A stretch of 64,000 nt of DNA from Salinibacillus kushneri (GTDB lineage Bacteria; Bacillota; Bacilli; Bacillales; Alkalibacillaceae), in contig NZ_FOHJ01000003.1 in assembly GCF_900111405.1 (NCBI RefSeq), positions 124,001 through 188,000 on the forward strand, read 5' to 3'. This document shows, piece by piece, positions 17,557 through 26,756 of the stretch. The translations under genes and the position numbers were made by a program. The stretch's first letter is position 1. Each line of letters starts with the position of its first letter. A model generated the notes under the pieces. It worked only from the letters and a program-made list of their open reading frames with translations. It searched no databases and was not told where the DNA came from.

Positions 17557-18078
17557 AGTTGCCTCCTTACATGTAGAATATACTCAACCTTTAAAAGATA
17601 CATGATTAGAAGCAAATGAGCAAATAACGAAAATAGACAAAAATAGATTTGTGTTACTTTATATCCTTTTTAGTTAGATTTATAGCTTACTATCGAAAAA
17701 TATAGACAAATAACGTCATATTTCTCCCTATCAATCTGGTTGACGTTGAGAAAATACCTTTTGGGACAGTGGTGAAAAATAGGAATCGTCTTTCCTTTAG
17801 ACGATCTATTTTTATTAATAAAGTTGCTGATTTTGGTGTGATTAACGTTTACATTAATCGAACGTTCCTGAACATTTTTCATTAAGGAGAGTCGTGAACA
17901 AGGCTTATTTCTAAATGGGTATGAATCTTTTTGTTTGTAGTGGAGTCACTTGTGTGATTGGATAATAGCCAATAGGACTATGGTATAATACTAGTTATAA
18001 TGGAAAAAACGATTTACTAACGTGCACGTTTGAAAAATCTTAATAGCTAATCAAATCTGAAATTAGAAAGAGATACAT
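17557..18078. other. Divergent spacer between BCCT and TVP38 genes
   Basis: No gene was seen. A hairpin at about 17774-17811 (ATCGTCT / AGACGAT flanked by AAAAATAG and CTATTTTT) could terminate in either direction. A palindrome (17958-17974) and an extended -10 (17981-17989) precede the TVP38 gene. Confidence 0.5.
17958..17989 (+). promoter_or_regulatory. Extended -10 promoter with palindromic operator-like site for the TVP38 gene
   Basis: TGGTATAAT (17981-17989) is an extended -10 element. Just upstream, ATTGGATAATAGCCAAT (17958-17974) is a near-perfect palindrome covering the -35 position, as expected for a repressor site. The regulator is unknown. Confidence 0.5.
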
Positions 18079-18699
18079 ATGGATAGATTAAAGACATTAT
18101 TGAAAACCTATCAGAAACTGGTAGTACAAATCCTTAGTATTATTGGATTTGCAGTTATTATTGGTATAGGGATATTTATTATAAAAAGTGACTTCTTTGG
18201 AAACCCGGCTAAAGTGCAGCAATGGGTTGCTGGCTTTGGCAGTATAGCTCCCTTATTGTTTTTGGCTTTATCCTTTACACAGGTTGTGATACCTGTTTTG
18301 CCAGGTAATGTTTCAACTGTTGTTGGTGTGATGCTATTTGGGATAGGTTTGGGTTCTATATTAAATATCGTCGGTATTTTTTTGGGATCTCTGGCTAATT
18401 TTTGGCTTGCCAAGAAATATGGACGCCCCTTTGCCCGTTATTTTGTGAAGGATGACACCTATGAAAAATATATAGGATGGGTGAACAAAGGAAAACGGTT
18501 TGAGCGGTTCTTTGTGATTTCTATGGTTTTTCCAGGTTTTCCGGATGATTTTATTTGCCTAATTGCAGGGCTTACGAAAATGACTTTAAAAAAATTCATT
18601 CTTTACTTCTTATTATGCAAACCCATTACTTTAACAATCTATACATTGGTTCCTTTATACGGGATGAGTTATTTATATGACCTTTTCCATTCGTTTTAA
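18079..18699 (+). CDS. TVP38/TMEM64 (VTT domain) membrane protein
   Basis: 206 residues and an integral membrane protein of the DedA-related VTT family. The core motif appears as VLPGNVSTVVGVMLFGIGLGSILNIVGIFLGSLANFWLAKKYGRPF, with the usual G-rich re-entrant helices and F-A-R-Y, followed by VFPGFPDDFICLIAGLTKM. Such proteins are linked to lipid scrambling and membrane homeostasis; the exact role in bacilli is uncertain. It is monocistronic. The coding sequence ends immediately before a 318-bp inverted-end element. Confidence 0.88.
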   Translation: MDRLKTLLKTYQKLVVQILSIIGFAVIIGIGIFIIKSDFFGNPAKVQQWVAGFGSIAPLLFLALSFTQVVIPVLPGNVSTVVGVMLFGIGLGSILNIVGIFLGSLANFWLAKKYGRPFARYFVKDDTYEKYIGWVNKGKRFERFFVISMVFPGFPDDFICLIAGLTKMTLKKFILYFLLCKPITLTIYTLVPLYGMSYLYDLFHSF

Positions 18700-18703
18700 T
18701 TTA

Positions 18704-19021
18704 AAAATAAGAGGATGGGACCTAACAAAAAAATCAACTCCAAAGAAGAACCATGAACGATTTTAGCGGATGAAATATACGCAGACTCCTTTAAAAATGT
18801 ATGCACATTTTTTCTCGTGCGCTGTAAAGTCATCCAAGCTTTTCTTTTGGCCTGCGGAAGGAAGACATAGAAAGCCTCCACGATGCACCAGCACGAGGAG
18901 GCTTACCAGAGCCGCCCGCGAAAAGCGAAGGATATTTCCGGAGCGGGTTTATGCATTTTCCACCATGTTAAATTCGTTCGGATTTCTCTGTGAAACAGCT
19001 TTTGTCCCAGCCTCTTATTTT
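18704..19021. mobile_element. 318-bp MITE-like element with long inverted ends
   Basis: The left end AAAATAAGAGGATGGGAC (18704-18721) mirrors the right end GTCCCAGCCTCTTATTTT (19004-19021) with one or two mismatches, and AAAA/TTTT extends the stem inwards. The interior has a second hairpin, AGCCTCC...GGAGGCT (about 18862-18902), and no credible coding frame. It fills the whole space between two convergent genes, ending 4 bp from the gntP stop, and may also act as their terminator. Confidence 0.75.
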
Positions 19022-19024
19022 AAG

Positions 19025-20386
19025 TTAGACAAATAGATTAATAACTAATACTCCGACAAGACCTACGACGGAGATAATGGTCTCTAGAAATGTCCATGTG
19101 AAGAAGGTTTCTTTCAGGTTTAATCCGAAAAATTCCTTAAACATCCAGAATCCTGCATCGTTTACATGGGAAGCAATTAAACTACCAGCACCAGTAGCAA
19201 GAACCATTAGGGCTGTGTCAACAGCGCTTCCTTGCATTAATGGAATGACAAGACCTGCTGTTGTTAAAGCAGAAACTGTAGCTGAACCTAAGGCAATTCT
19301 TAGGATGGCAGCAATCAACCAGGCTAGTACTAATGGTGACATTTGGCTATCGGCAAATAGGTTGGCTACGGCATCTCCAACACCACCGTCAATTAATACC
19401 TGCTTAAATACACCGCCACCACCAATGATTAGAAGCATCATACCAATGGCACGAATAGATTCTTCCGCAGATGTCATCACTTGCTTCATCGGAATATTTC
19501 GCTTTACCCCCATTGTGTAAATGGCTAGTAATACGGATATTAATAGTGCTGTTGTTGGTTCTCCAATTAGATGGATAATATCAAATAATAGATTATTTGA
19601 AACGTTTCCAAGATCCTGTATTAAATCCACAATCGTTGTAAGCGCCATTAATATAACCGGAAATAAAGAGGTTAAAACACTAATACCAAAACCAGGTGTA
19701 TTCTCAAGATCATAAGATTTTGATGGACTTAAAGAATCTACGTTTCCGGTTTTCTCAAAGGCTCCAGGTGTGATTTTCTGAGCTAATTTTGTAAATAAAG
19801 GACCTGCGATGATAACAGCAGGAATGGCGATAATAATTCCATAGATTAAGACCATACCAATATTTGCATCATATTGCTGAGCGATAACTGTAGGACCAGG
19901 ATGTGGTGGTAAAAATCCATGGGTTACAGATAATGCTGCAGTCATTGGAATACCTAGATATAAAGGTGATACTTTCAGTTCTTTTGCGATCTGATAAACA
20001 ATCGGAATGAGTAGAACAAGTCCAACTTCAAAGAACAAGGCAATACCAATAATAAAGGAAGCAATGACTACGGCCCACTGAATCCGTTTTTTACCAAATT
20101 TATCAATTAATGTAATAGCGATTCTCTGGGCGCCGCCAGCATCAGCTACCAGTCTACCTAAAATTGCACCAAAACCAAAAATTAACGCAATACTGCCAAG
20201 GGTTCCTCCCATTCCGCCTTCAATCGATTCAACGATTTTATCCAGTGGCATGCCCAAGGCCAGAGCCACTAGAAAAGCTGTAACAATAAGTGAAATAAAG
20301 GTGTTGATTTGGAGCTTTGTAATGAGTAATAATAAAGCGATTACACCAAATGCGACAATAATAAGTGGTAAAATATTTTCAAACAT
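19025..20386 (-). CDS. gntP: Gluconate:H+ symporter, GntP family
   Basis: 453 residues with about 12-14 membrane helices and GntP hallmarks: ALIFGFGAILGRLVADAGGAQRIA, AALSVTHGFLPPHPGPTVIA, and the C-terminal ASHVNDAGFWMFKEFFG. It imports gluconate with protons. It is the last gene of gntR-gntK-gntP, 34 bp after gntK. The gntZ (6-phosphogluconate dehydrogenase) that ends the B. subtilis operon is absent here, replaced by the 318-bp element. Confidence 0.95.
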   Translation of the reverse strand: MFENILPLIIVAFGVIALLLLITKLQINTFISLIVTAFLVALALGMPLDKIVESIEGGMGGTLGSIALIFGFGAILGRLVADAGGAQRIAITLIDKFGKKRIQWAVVIASFIIGIALFFEVGLVLLIPIVYQIAKELKVSPLYLGIPMTAALSVTHGFLPPHPGPTVIAQQYDANIGMVLIYGIIIAIPAVIIAGPLFTKLAQKITPGAFEKTGNVDSLSPSKSYDLENTPGFGISVLTSLFPVILMALTTIVDLIQDLGNVSNNLLFDIIHLIGEPTTALLISVLLAIYTMGVKRNIPMKQVMTSAEESIRAIGMMLLIIGGGGVFKQVLIDGGVGDAVANLFADSQMSPLVLAWLIAAILRIALGSATVSALTTAGLVIPLMQGSAVDTALMVLATGAGSLIASHVNDAGFWMFKEFFGLNLKETFFTWTFLETIISVVGLVGVLVINLFV

Positions 20387-20420
20387 TTTTATACTCCCCT
20401 ATCTTTGTTGTTAAATATGA

Positions 20421-21965
20421 TTAGTCTAGTTCTGATTGATAGTTCGCTATTTTTTCGTATTCAGTGGCTAGTGAGCGTGAAATACTGATAAAAATAGGAA
20501 CCAGTTTTCTATATTCTTTTACATGCTCAGGATTTGGCTCATGCTGATGAGTTGAGCCTATATATTCTTCTACAGCATCAAATGATTCAATTTCTTGAAG
20601 TGCATACAATCCCAGTAAGCAGGCTCCCAGACAGGATGATTCGTGGCTTTCTGGAATGACAACATCCTGATCAAACACATCTGCAAGCATTTGACGCCAT
20701 AGCTCTGACCTTGCAAATCCTCCTGTTGCTTTTATGGCCGTAACAGGTGTCTCCATAGCTTCTGTTAAAGCTAAGAATACGGTGTATAAATTGTAAATAA
20801 CACCTTCCAGTGCAGCACGAACCAAGTGCTCTTTTTGGTGATTCAATGTTAAGCCAATAAAGGATCCTCGAACATCTGCATTCCATAATGGAGCTCTTTC
20901 ACCTGACAAGAAAGGATGAAATAACAGTCCATTAGATCCAGGATTTACTTTATTTGCCATTTCAGTTAGTACATCATAAGGATCAACACCTAAACGTTTA
21001 GCTGTTTCCACCTCGCTGGACGCTAATTCATCACGAATCCAGCGAAAGACAATCCCTCCATTATTAACTGGACCTCCAATGACCCAGTGATCCTCTGTTA
21101 GGGCGTAACAAAACGTACGTCCTTTTGGATCTGTATGAGGCTTTGGAATTACGGTTCGAATGGCCCCACTTGTCCCGATAGTAACCGCTACTTCACCCTC
21201 TTTAATGGCATTGACTCCAATATTGGATAATACGCCATCGCTGGCACCGATTACAAAGCGGGTTTCTGGTAAAATGCCCATTTGATCTGCATATTGTTTA
21301 TCACTTCCGGCAAAGATTTCTTTCGTTGAAACCAGTCTGGAAAGTTTTGTTTCTGAAATGCCTGCTACTTTTAATGCTTCTTTGTCCCATGAAAGGTTCT
21401 CAAGATTAAATAATCCCATAGAAGATGCAAGCGAATAGTCTACAACATATTCATTGAATAATTTATGGAAGATATATTCTTTAATCCCGATATATTTTTT
21501 CGTTTTTTTCGCAATCTCTGGCTTGTCATGTTCAATCCAGGCAATTTTGCATAATGGTGACATCGGATGTACAGGGGTTCCTGTTCTTAGGTAAATGTTA
21601 TGTCCATTCCACTTCTCTTTAATTTTCCTTGCCCACTTTGAGCTTCGATTATCTGCCCACGTAATGCATTGCGTTAAAGGTTTATCGCTTTCATCAATCG
21701 CTATTAAACTGTGCATAGCACTACTAAAGGAGATAAAAGAGAGATCTTTCGGATTTATGGCAGATTTCTTCATAACATTCCCAATTGATAATAGGACAGC
21801 TTGAAAAATTTCATCTGGATCCTGTTCAGCTGTATAGATATCAGGTGTGTACAAGTCGTACCCATTGTTCTCTTCTGCAATAATGTCTCCTGTTTTTTTG
21901 TATAAAACCGCTTTGGTACTTGTTGTACCAATATCTACGCCAAGCATAAACTGATGTTTATTCAT
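20421..21965 (-). CDS. gntK: Gluconokinase (FGGY family)
   Basis: 514 residues from ATG 21965, matching the B. subtilis GntK start; an upstream in-frame start at 21974 is less likely. It phosphorylates gluconate to 6-phosphogluconate with ATP. FGGY features: the N-terminal phosphate loop MLGVDIGTTSTKAVLYKKTG, the FSSAMHSLIAID and WADNRSSKWA region, FVIGASDGVLSNIG, and the C-terminal signature IKATGGFARSELWRQMLADV. The start codon lies inside gntR (8-bp overlap), indicating translational coupling. Confidence 0.95.
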   Translation of the reverse strand: MNKHQFMLGVDIGTTSTKAVLYKKTGDIIAEENNGYDLYTPDIYTAEQDPDEIFQAVLLSIGNVMKKSAINPKDLSFISFSSAMHSLIAIDESDKPLTQCITWADNRSSKWARKIKEKWNGHNIYLRTGTPVHPMSPLCKIAWIEHDKPEIAKKTKKYIGIKEYIFHKLFNEYVVDYSLASSMGLFNLENLSWDKEALKVAGISETKLSRLVSTKEIFAGSDKQYADQMGILPETRFVIGASDGVLSNIGVNAIKEGEVAVTIGTSGAIRTVIPKPHTDPKGRTFCYALTEDHWVIGGPVNNGGIVFRWIRDELASSEVETAKRLGVDPYDVLTEMANKVNPGSNGLLFHPFLSGERAPLWNADVRGSFIGLTLNHQKEHLVRAALEGVIYNLYTVFLALTEAMETPVTAIKATGGFARSELWRQMLADVFDQDVVIPESHESSCLGACLLGLYALQEIESFDAVEEYIGSTHQHEPNPEHVKEYRKLVPIFISISRSLATEYEKIANYQSELD

Positions 21966-22674
21966 GGAAGTCACTCGCTCTCTTTAAAGATTCTGGGTTG
22001 TGCCATAAGCCTTCTGATTGCTTCTGTACATCATTAAAGTTTTTATAAAAGGCTTCCTCAACTAATGGTTCATTCTTTTCAATGATTGCCTGAATAAGCA
22101 ATTCGTGATTGTAAATAATCCGGTCAAAGTCCTCATAATTATGCTGCATCCGGTGTCTCATATCTAATAAAATCAGACATTCTACAACAGGCTTTAAATT
22201 GGACCAGAGGATACCGATATGTCTATGTTGAATGGATGTAATGATGGTTTCATGAAATTCAATATCTTTAAAAGAAAACTCATTAGCATCTTTATATTTA
22301 ATCGCAATTTTCATCATCTCTAAGATTTTCTGAAGTTCATGAATCAGTTTCTCATTGTCTTTTTTTAATATTCTACGAAAAACAAAGGATTCAATCATCA
22401 GTCTTACATCATAGATTTCTGCTATATCCTTTTCGGTTATACCGATAACCTCTGCACCCATTTTTTTTAGTTCAATTAAATCTTCTTTTTCTAATAGCTT
22501 TAGTGCATCTCGAATGGGAGATCGACTCACTTGATATTCTTTAGACAATTGATTCTCAGAAAGTATTGTTCCCTTTTCAATATCATGGGAGATAATACGC
22601 ATCCTAAGGTCAGTGGCAACTCTCTCACCCATCGATGAGGCTGCTAGTCTCTGTTCAGGATAGAACGCTTTCAA
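21958..22674 (-). CDS. gntR: Gluconate operon repressor, GntR/FadR type
   Basis: 238 residues. The N-terminal winged helix (ILSENQLSKEYQVSRSPIRDALKLLEKEDLI) is followed by an all-helical FCD ligand domain (VRLMIESFVFRRILKK, FHETIITSIQHRHIG, YNHELLIQAI). In B. subtilis GntR represses gntRKPZ and is released by gluconate. Order and overlap with gntK are the same here, and a matching operator half-site lies upstream at 22700-22726. Start ATG 22674 has GAAGGTGG upstream. Confidence 0.93.
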   Translation of the reverse strand: MKAFYPEQRLAASSMGERVATDLRMRIISHDIEKGTILSENQLSKEYQVSRSPIRDALKLLEKEDLIELKKMGAEVIGITEKDIAEIYDVRLMIESFVFRRILKKDNEKLIHELQKILEMMKIAIKYKDANEFSFKDIEFHETIITSIQHRHIGILWSNLKPVVECLILLDMRHRMQHNYEDFDRIIYNHELLIQAIIEKNEPLVEEAFYKNFNDVQKQSEGLWHNPESLKRASDFHE

Positions 22675-22699
22675 ATGAAACCACCTTCTTTTATAAACA

Positions 22700-22726
22700 A
22701 TACTTGTTCAACCTGTATACAAGTAT
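22700..22726 (-). promoter_or_regulatory. Putative GntR operator and promoter region
   Basis: Inverted ATACTTG (22700-22706) and CAAGTAT (22720-22726) are present. The 11-bp TATACAAGTAT matches one side of the B. subtilis gnt operator ATACTTGTATACAAGTAT. It sits 26-52 bp upstream of the gntR start, where a repressor would block transcription. Confidence 0.6.
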
Positions 22727-22748
22727 ATTATCATAAGGATTGAATCAT

Positions 22749-22762
22749 GTAAACGTTTTAGG
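22749..22762 (-). promoter_or_regulatory. Candidate CcpA (cre) site upstream of gntR
   Basis: TGTAAACGTTTTAG agrees with TGWAANCGNTNWCA at 12 of 14 positions; the last two differ. Catabolite repression of the gnt operon is known in B. subtilis. Weak on its own. Confidence 0.35.
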
Positions 22763-22781
22763 GTGCCTGTCACCACCCGAA
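22762..22781. repeat. Dispersed 20-bp repeat, copy 1
   Basis: GGTGCCTGTCACCACCCGAA is found identically at 49547-49566. The core GGTG-CCTGT-CACC is a short inverted repeat. Both copies are followed within 30 bp by TTGTCGAA. Confidence 0.7.
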
Positions 22782-22788
22782 ATTTGTC

Positions 22789-22823
22789 GAAAAAAGACGA
22801 GAGGCCTCTGCTCTCTCGTCTTC
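22789..22823 (-). terminator. Rho-independent terminator of metAA
   Basis: AGACGAGAG (22795-22803) and CTCTCGTCT (22813-22821) form a perfect 9-bp stem. On the minus strand it is followed by TTTTTTC. It sits about 20 bp after the metAA stop. Confidence 0.88.
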
Positions 22824-22842
22824 AATCATTTTTTTTAATTTT

Positions 22843-23751
22843 TTATTCCCATTCAAAAGGGGTTTCTTGATAAACATAGTAATTAAGCCAGTTTGAAAAT
22901 AATAGATGGGCATGGGATCGCCAGCGGTGCAGTGGTTTTTGACCGGGATCGTTATTAGGGAAATAGTTTTCGGGTATGTCTGTTTTCAATCCCTTTTTTA
23001 CATCACGCTCATATTCATCAGCCAAGGTTTTGGCATCATACTCCAGATGCCCGGTAATCATGACATGCTTTTCATCCTTGGATAAGATTAAAAAGGGCTC
23101 ATTTTCTTCAGAAGTGCAAAGGACGGTTAAATCTTCGCATGCTTGAACGGTTTCTAAGGATGTACTTGTATATCGGGAATGAGGCGCTAAAAATTCTTCA
23201 TCAAAGCCACGTACAAGTTCTACAGTTGGTTTTTTGACATAATGTTTATAGACCCCTGTACATTTTTGGGGCAGTTCAAATTTTCCGATTCCGTAATGAT
23301 AATAGAGGGCTGCCTGTGCACCCCAGCAAATGTGTAATACAGAGGTAACATGTGTCTTAGACCATTCCATAATGGTGGTAAGCTCCCTCCAATAGTCAAC
23401 CTCTTCAAAGGGCAATTGTTCAATTGGCGCCCCTGTTATGATCATGCCGTCAAAGCGCTTATCTTTTATATTTTCAAAGGTATTATAAAATTGTTTTAAA
23501 TGAGATGGCTCCACATTTTTAGATTGATGACTTGCCGTATGGAGCAAGGTGACAGAAACCTGTAAAGGCGTGTTTCCTAATAAACGAAGCAGCTGTGTTT
23601 CGGTTCGTTCCTTATCTGGCATAAGATTTACAATTACAATTTTTAAGGGACGAATATCCTGTGTATGGGCCCGGTCAAGATCCATAACAAAGATATTTTC
23701 CTGCTCGAGGACATTACGCGCTGGTAATTGTTTTGGTATATTAATCGGCAT
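22843..23751 (-). CDS. metAA: Homoserine O-acetyltransferase (MetA family)
   Basis: 302 residues, full family length. It acylates homoserine at the first committed step of methionine synthesis. The catalytic Cys is C142 in [13 protein letters not shown], and the His/Glu pair is in [10 protein letters not shown]. Residue 111 is Glu ([12 protein letters not shown]). In the family Glu111 marks acetyl-CoA use and Gly111 succinyl-CoA use, so acetyltransferase is favoured although databases often label it succinyltransferase. The start has GGGG-rich SD upstream. No SAM riboswitch was found in the ~150-bp leader, which is AT-rich with TATATATG repeats. The homoserine source, hom, is 12 kb downstream. 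Confidence 0.94.
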   Translation of the reverse strand: MPINIPKQLPARNVLEQENIFVMDLDRAHTQDIRPLKIVIVNLMPDKERTETQLLRLLGNTPLQVSVTLLHTASHQSKNVEPSHLKQFYNTFENIKDKRFDGMIITGAPIEQLPFEEVDYWRELTTIMEWSKTHVTSVLHICWGAQAALYYHYGIGKFELPQKCTGVYKHYVKKPTVELVRGFDEEFLAPHSRYTSTSLETVQACEDLTVLCTSEENEPFLILSKDEKHVMITGHLEYDAKTLADEYERDVKKGLKTDIPENYFPNNDPGQKPLHRWRSHAHLLFSNWLNYYVYQETPFEWE

Positions 23752-23896
23752 GTTAATCCCCCTTTATATATATGTCATACATCATTCTTTTTGATATATA
23801 TGTATATATATTCTAAAGGATATTTTCAAACATTTCATGGTAAAATTCTGAAAAATTAATGATTTCTTAAGTCCATACAGGCTTTTCTTTTTAGTT

Positions 23897-24035
23897 AGGC
23901 TCTGTTAAACATAGGTTTTGATTTCCGCTCCAGTGCGCTCACTTTCCCCGGAGGCTCCTCAGCATTACGCCTGCAGGGTCTCCCGTATGCTGCTCTCGCA
24001 CCCCTCGGCTCTAAACCACTTTCCGGCGCATTCCC
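23897..24035. mobile_element. Dispersed element, copy B (right end lost)
   Basis: The left terminal repeat AGGCTCTGTTAAAC is intact at 23897. The family interior (TTGATTTCCGCTCCAGTG, CTTTCCCCGGAGGCTCC, ACGCCTGCAGGGTCTCCC) follows. The right inverted repeat is not found, so the copy is truncated or diverged near 24035. It lies between the CPA1 antiporter terminator and the metAA leader. Confidence 0.65.
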
Positions 24036-24041
24036 ATACAC

Positions 24042-24072
24042 AAAAAGACTGCCTTCAGAGTAAAAGACAGTC
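24042..24072 (-). terminator. Rho-independent terminator of the CPA1 antiporter gene
   Basis: Read on the minus strand, GACTGTCTTTT pairs with AAGGCAGTC (24048-24072) and is followed by TTTTTG. Confidence 0.82.
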
Positions 24073-24112
24073 ATTACATCATATAGTCGCAGTAGACCAT
24101 TCTGGTTAGAGC

Positions 24113-25696
24113 TTAATCTTTCGTATCCTCCTCTAATTTTACCAGCTTATCTGTAATCTCCTCTTCTTCCTTTTCGGCAATTTCACTTGTTATAATCTCT
24201 TCATTTAATAAGTGATTAATAACTTCATGCTGGGCATACAGAGAATGTTTTTGTAAGACGTGTTTTTGCTGTTCTTTAAGGGTTGGATGTTCTTGGAAAA
24301 GTTGCTCCATTTCATTCTGTATTTGTTGCAGCTCATGCTCGTATTGATCTACTAATTCTCTAGCTACGGTTTCACTGATTAACAATTTATTTTTCACCTT
24401 CATCACTTCATCAATGGCGGTTTCATACCGATGGGCCCGTGCGATTAATTCCCGATACTCTTGATGACCTTTTTCTGGTTCTTTTACTCCTAAGAGAGAG
24501 ATAAGGGGTTTTATGGTAAGCCCCTGAACAACTAATGAGAATAACACCACACTAAAAGCCATAATTAAAATCTCATCTCGACCAGCGAATTCTCTGGGAA
24601 GGCTCAAGACAAGAGCAATAGATATGGAACCTCTTAAGCCCCCCCAATTTAAAATATGCTTCCATGAGTTGGAGAAGTTTCCCATGAAGAGCAGACTCCC
24701 ATATACGGCAACACTCCGGGCTATAAGGACAATGAAAATGGCTAAGAAAATCATCCACCATTTATCCGAAACATTAATCCGGGTAATTTCCAGTCCTACC
24801 ATTAAAAAGACCAGGGAGTTGGCAAGTAACGCTGCAACATCCCAAAAGTTATTAATGTTTAGCCTTGTGGTTGGGCTCATCCCGATTTTCATGCCGTAGT
24901 TTCCTAAAACAAGAGCTGAAATGACAACAGCAATTACGCCTGATGCTTCAACACTTTCGGCCAGTAAATAAGATCCATAAAATAAAATGACACTAAAGAT
25001 AATCTCCAATGGATAATCATCAAAATATTTGGTTAGGTGGGAAAGTCCAAAGCCTAAAGCCCCGCCAATAATTAAACCAAGTGATACCACTTTAATAAAT
25101 TCCCAGATCCCTAATCCTGCCCCTTCTAACCCAAGTTCCGTATACGTTAGTAAAGAAAAGGCAGATATGTTAAAGAGTACAACAGCAAGTCCATCATTTA
25201 TTAAACTTTCTCCTTCAATAACGGTAGAAAGTCGTTTATTGACTCCCACACTTTTGAAAATCGATAATACACTCACTGGATCGGTAGCACTCATAACGGC
25301 AGCAAAAACAAAGGCTGCTGAAACGGAAATTCCCAGTAGCCAAACAGAGGAAAAGCCGATAACAATAAAGGACAAAAGGGTGCCTCCAAAAGCCAGAGCT
25401 AGAATCGGATTTTTATTTTCATTCAAATGAGAAAAAGGTAATTTAAGTGCGGCTTCACCTAAAAGAGCAGGTAAAAATAATGTAAGAATAACAAAATTGA
25501 AGATTTCTCCTTCTGTAATAAACGTAATTAACGGTTCCAATACAGGAATGTGAACAAGACCGATTATGGTACCCACAATGACGAGTGAAATTGGATAGGG
25601 TCTTTTGAATTTTTTGGCAATGGCGGTAATACCCGCTGCAATCATGACCAGAATAAGACCAAGTTCAAAAATATGATGTAAATGTAAATCATTCAT
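24113..25696 (-). CDS. CPA1 family Na+/H+ antiporter (NhaP/NhaG-like)
   Basis: 527 residues from ATG 25696 (AAAGGAGA 8 nt upstream); a longer in-frame reading to 25774 lacks a ribosome site. There are about 12 membrane helices over residues 10-410. Ion-site motifs are AAVMSATDPVSVLSIFKS, IEGESLINDGLAVVLF and WGGLRGSISIALVLSLP, all typical of NhaP/NhaG/NhaK. The last ~120 residues form a charged cytoplasmic tail with coiled-coil character (ELVDQYEHELQQIQNEMEQL), a common pH or regulatory domain. It exports Na+ (or K+/Li+) in exchange for protons. Confidence 0.9.
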   Translation of the reverse strand: MNDLHLHHIFELGLILVMIAAGITAIAKKFKRPYPISLVIVGTIIGLVHIPVLEPLITFITEGEIFNFVILTLFLPALLGEAALKLPFSHLNENKNPILALAFGGTLLSFIVIGFSSVWLLGISVSAAFVFAAVMSATDPVSVLSIFKSVGVNKRLSTVIEGESLINDGLAVVLFNISAFSLLTYTELGLEGAGLGIWEFIKVVSLGLIIGGALGFGLSHLTKYFDDYPLEIIFSVILFYGSYLLAESVEASGVIAVVISALVLGNYGMKIGMSPTTRLNINNFWDVAALLANSLVFLMVGLEITRINVSDKWWMIFLAIFIVLIARSVAVYGSLLFMGNFSNSWKHILNWGGLRGSISIALVLSLPREFAGRDEILIMAFSVVLFSLVVQGLTIKPLISLLGVKEPEKGHQEYRELIARAHRYETAIDEVMKVKNKLLISETVARELVDQYEHELQQIQNEMEQLFQEHPTLKEQQKHVLQKHSLYAQHEVINHLLNEEIITSEIAEKEEEEITDKLVKLEEDTKD

Positions 25697-25882
25697 ACAG
25701 GATTTCTCCTTTATTCCCATTATTGATAAGTTCATCTTCCATCTATTGTCCCCAAAATAATAAAATGGTTTCACAAGTCATGGAATTTACCAGTAAAAAG
25801 AATGTCCAAGGATTCGTATTAGTCAAATAAAAGAGGATATCCAATTTTGAGAGAGAAAAGGTAGTAAGGGAGGGAGAGCAAA

Positions 25883-26602
25883 GTGGATTTATTTAACATT
25901 ATAACAAATCAGAAGGAATATTGGCTTGTGGATCAAATAAAGAAGGAGAATGTTGGATCTAATGATTATCAAAAGCAATTTTCCAGCATATTGAACGATT
26001 GGATAGAGGAGCGAATTGGTTATTTATCCTTATTGATGGATGAAAATCAGGAAGAATGGCTGATGAGTAAAGGGTTTGAGAAGATTTCAAGCATTGTCGA
26101 GTATATAAGATCATTAGATTCTTTACCTGATATAGATGAGGAAATGGACTATCATTCTCTATCTGAAGGCAGCATGAGTGATCAGGAATTTCGTTTATTA
26201 TATGATCGTTGCAGAACAGGGACGCTAAATAAAAATAAACAACAGAGTATGGATAAGGTCATGCATGCGATAGAAACAGAACTAGGTCCGAATTGGCGAA
26301 AGCATTGTTATTATTTTACGAAAAGTGATTCATTATTAGGCATCTGTATCCCTCATATTGAAATGGGAACAAATGATGAAGGGAGATTGTTTTATTTTGG
26401 GGTGACGCCTGAATTTAGAGGCCAAGGTACGGGTGTGAACATTCATAAAATAGCCCTGCATTTATTAAAAAATCATTTTTCTGCAAAAAACTATGTAGGA
26501 AGTACAGATACAAGTAATCAGCCTATGATAAAAATCTTTGAACAAAATGGATGTCAGCTTCGGGACCGCAAAGGAATCTATCGAATAGAAAAAGAAAACT
26601 GA
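25883..26602 (+). CDS. GNAT family N-acetyltransferase
   Basis: 239 residues with a GTG start after AGGGAGG. The C-terminal half holds the acetyl-CoA site (motif A: LFYFGVTPEFRGQGTGVNIHKIAL) and the following GSTDTSNQPMIKIFEQNGC, typical of GNAT. The N-terminal ~110 residues are helical and not assignable; they may be a degenerate second GNAT half. The substrate is unknown. It is monocistronic with its own terminator at 26617. Confidence 0.8.
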   Translation: MDLFNIITNQKEYWLVDQIKKENVGSNDYQKQFSSILNDWIEERIGYLSLLMDENQEEWLMSKGFEKISSIVEYIRSLDSLPDIDEEMDYHSLSEGSMSDQEFRLLYDRCRTGTLNKNKQQSMDKVMHAIETELGPNWRKHCYYFTKSDSLLGICIPHIEMGTNDEGRLFYFGVTPEFRGQGTGVNIHKIALHLLKNHFSAKNYVGSTDTSNQPMIKIFEQNGCQLRDRKGIYRIEKEN

Positions 26603-26616
26603 ATATAAGAGATACA

Positions 26617-26650
26617 GGGACTGGGCCAAATGGTAAACAGTCCTTTTTTC
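26617..26650 (+). terminator. Rho-independent terminator of the GNAT gene
   Basis: GGACTG (26618-26623) and CAGTCC (26638-26643) with a T6 tail. Confidence 0.78.
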
Positions 26651-26706
26651 GTGTCTACTATGATTTTACCAGGAAATAAAGCTACTGGTTGAGATTAACT
26701 ATTTAC

Positions 26707-26756
26707 AGTTTTCGAAAAGTTATGTATATTAGGTTAGTGAAAATTTTGTCGAAAAT
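26707..26756 (+). promoter_or_regulatory. Two weak CodY-like boxes upstream of brnQ
   Basis: AGTTTTCGAAAAGTT (26707) and AATTTTGTCGAAAAT (26742) each differ from AATTTTCWGAAAATT at four positions. CodY controls branched-chain amino acid uptake in bacilli, so the placement makes sense, but the match is marginal. Confidence 0.25.

Noticed and set aside
23752-23896. SAM riboswitch or T-box upstream of metAA
   Set aside because: The leader is short and AT-rich (TATATATG repeats) and lacks the conserved core bases of either class.
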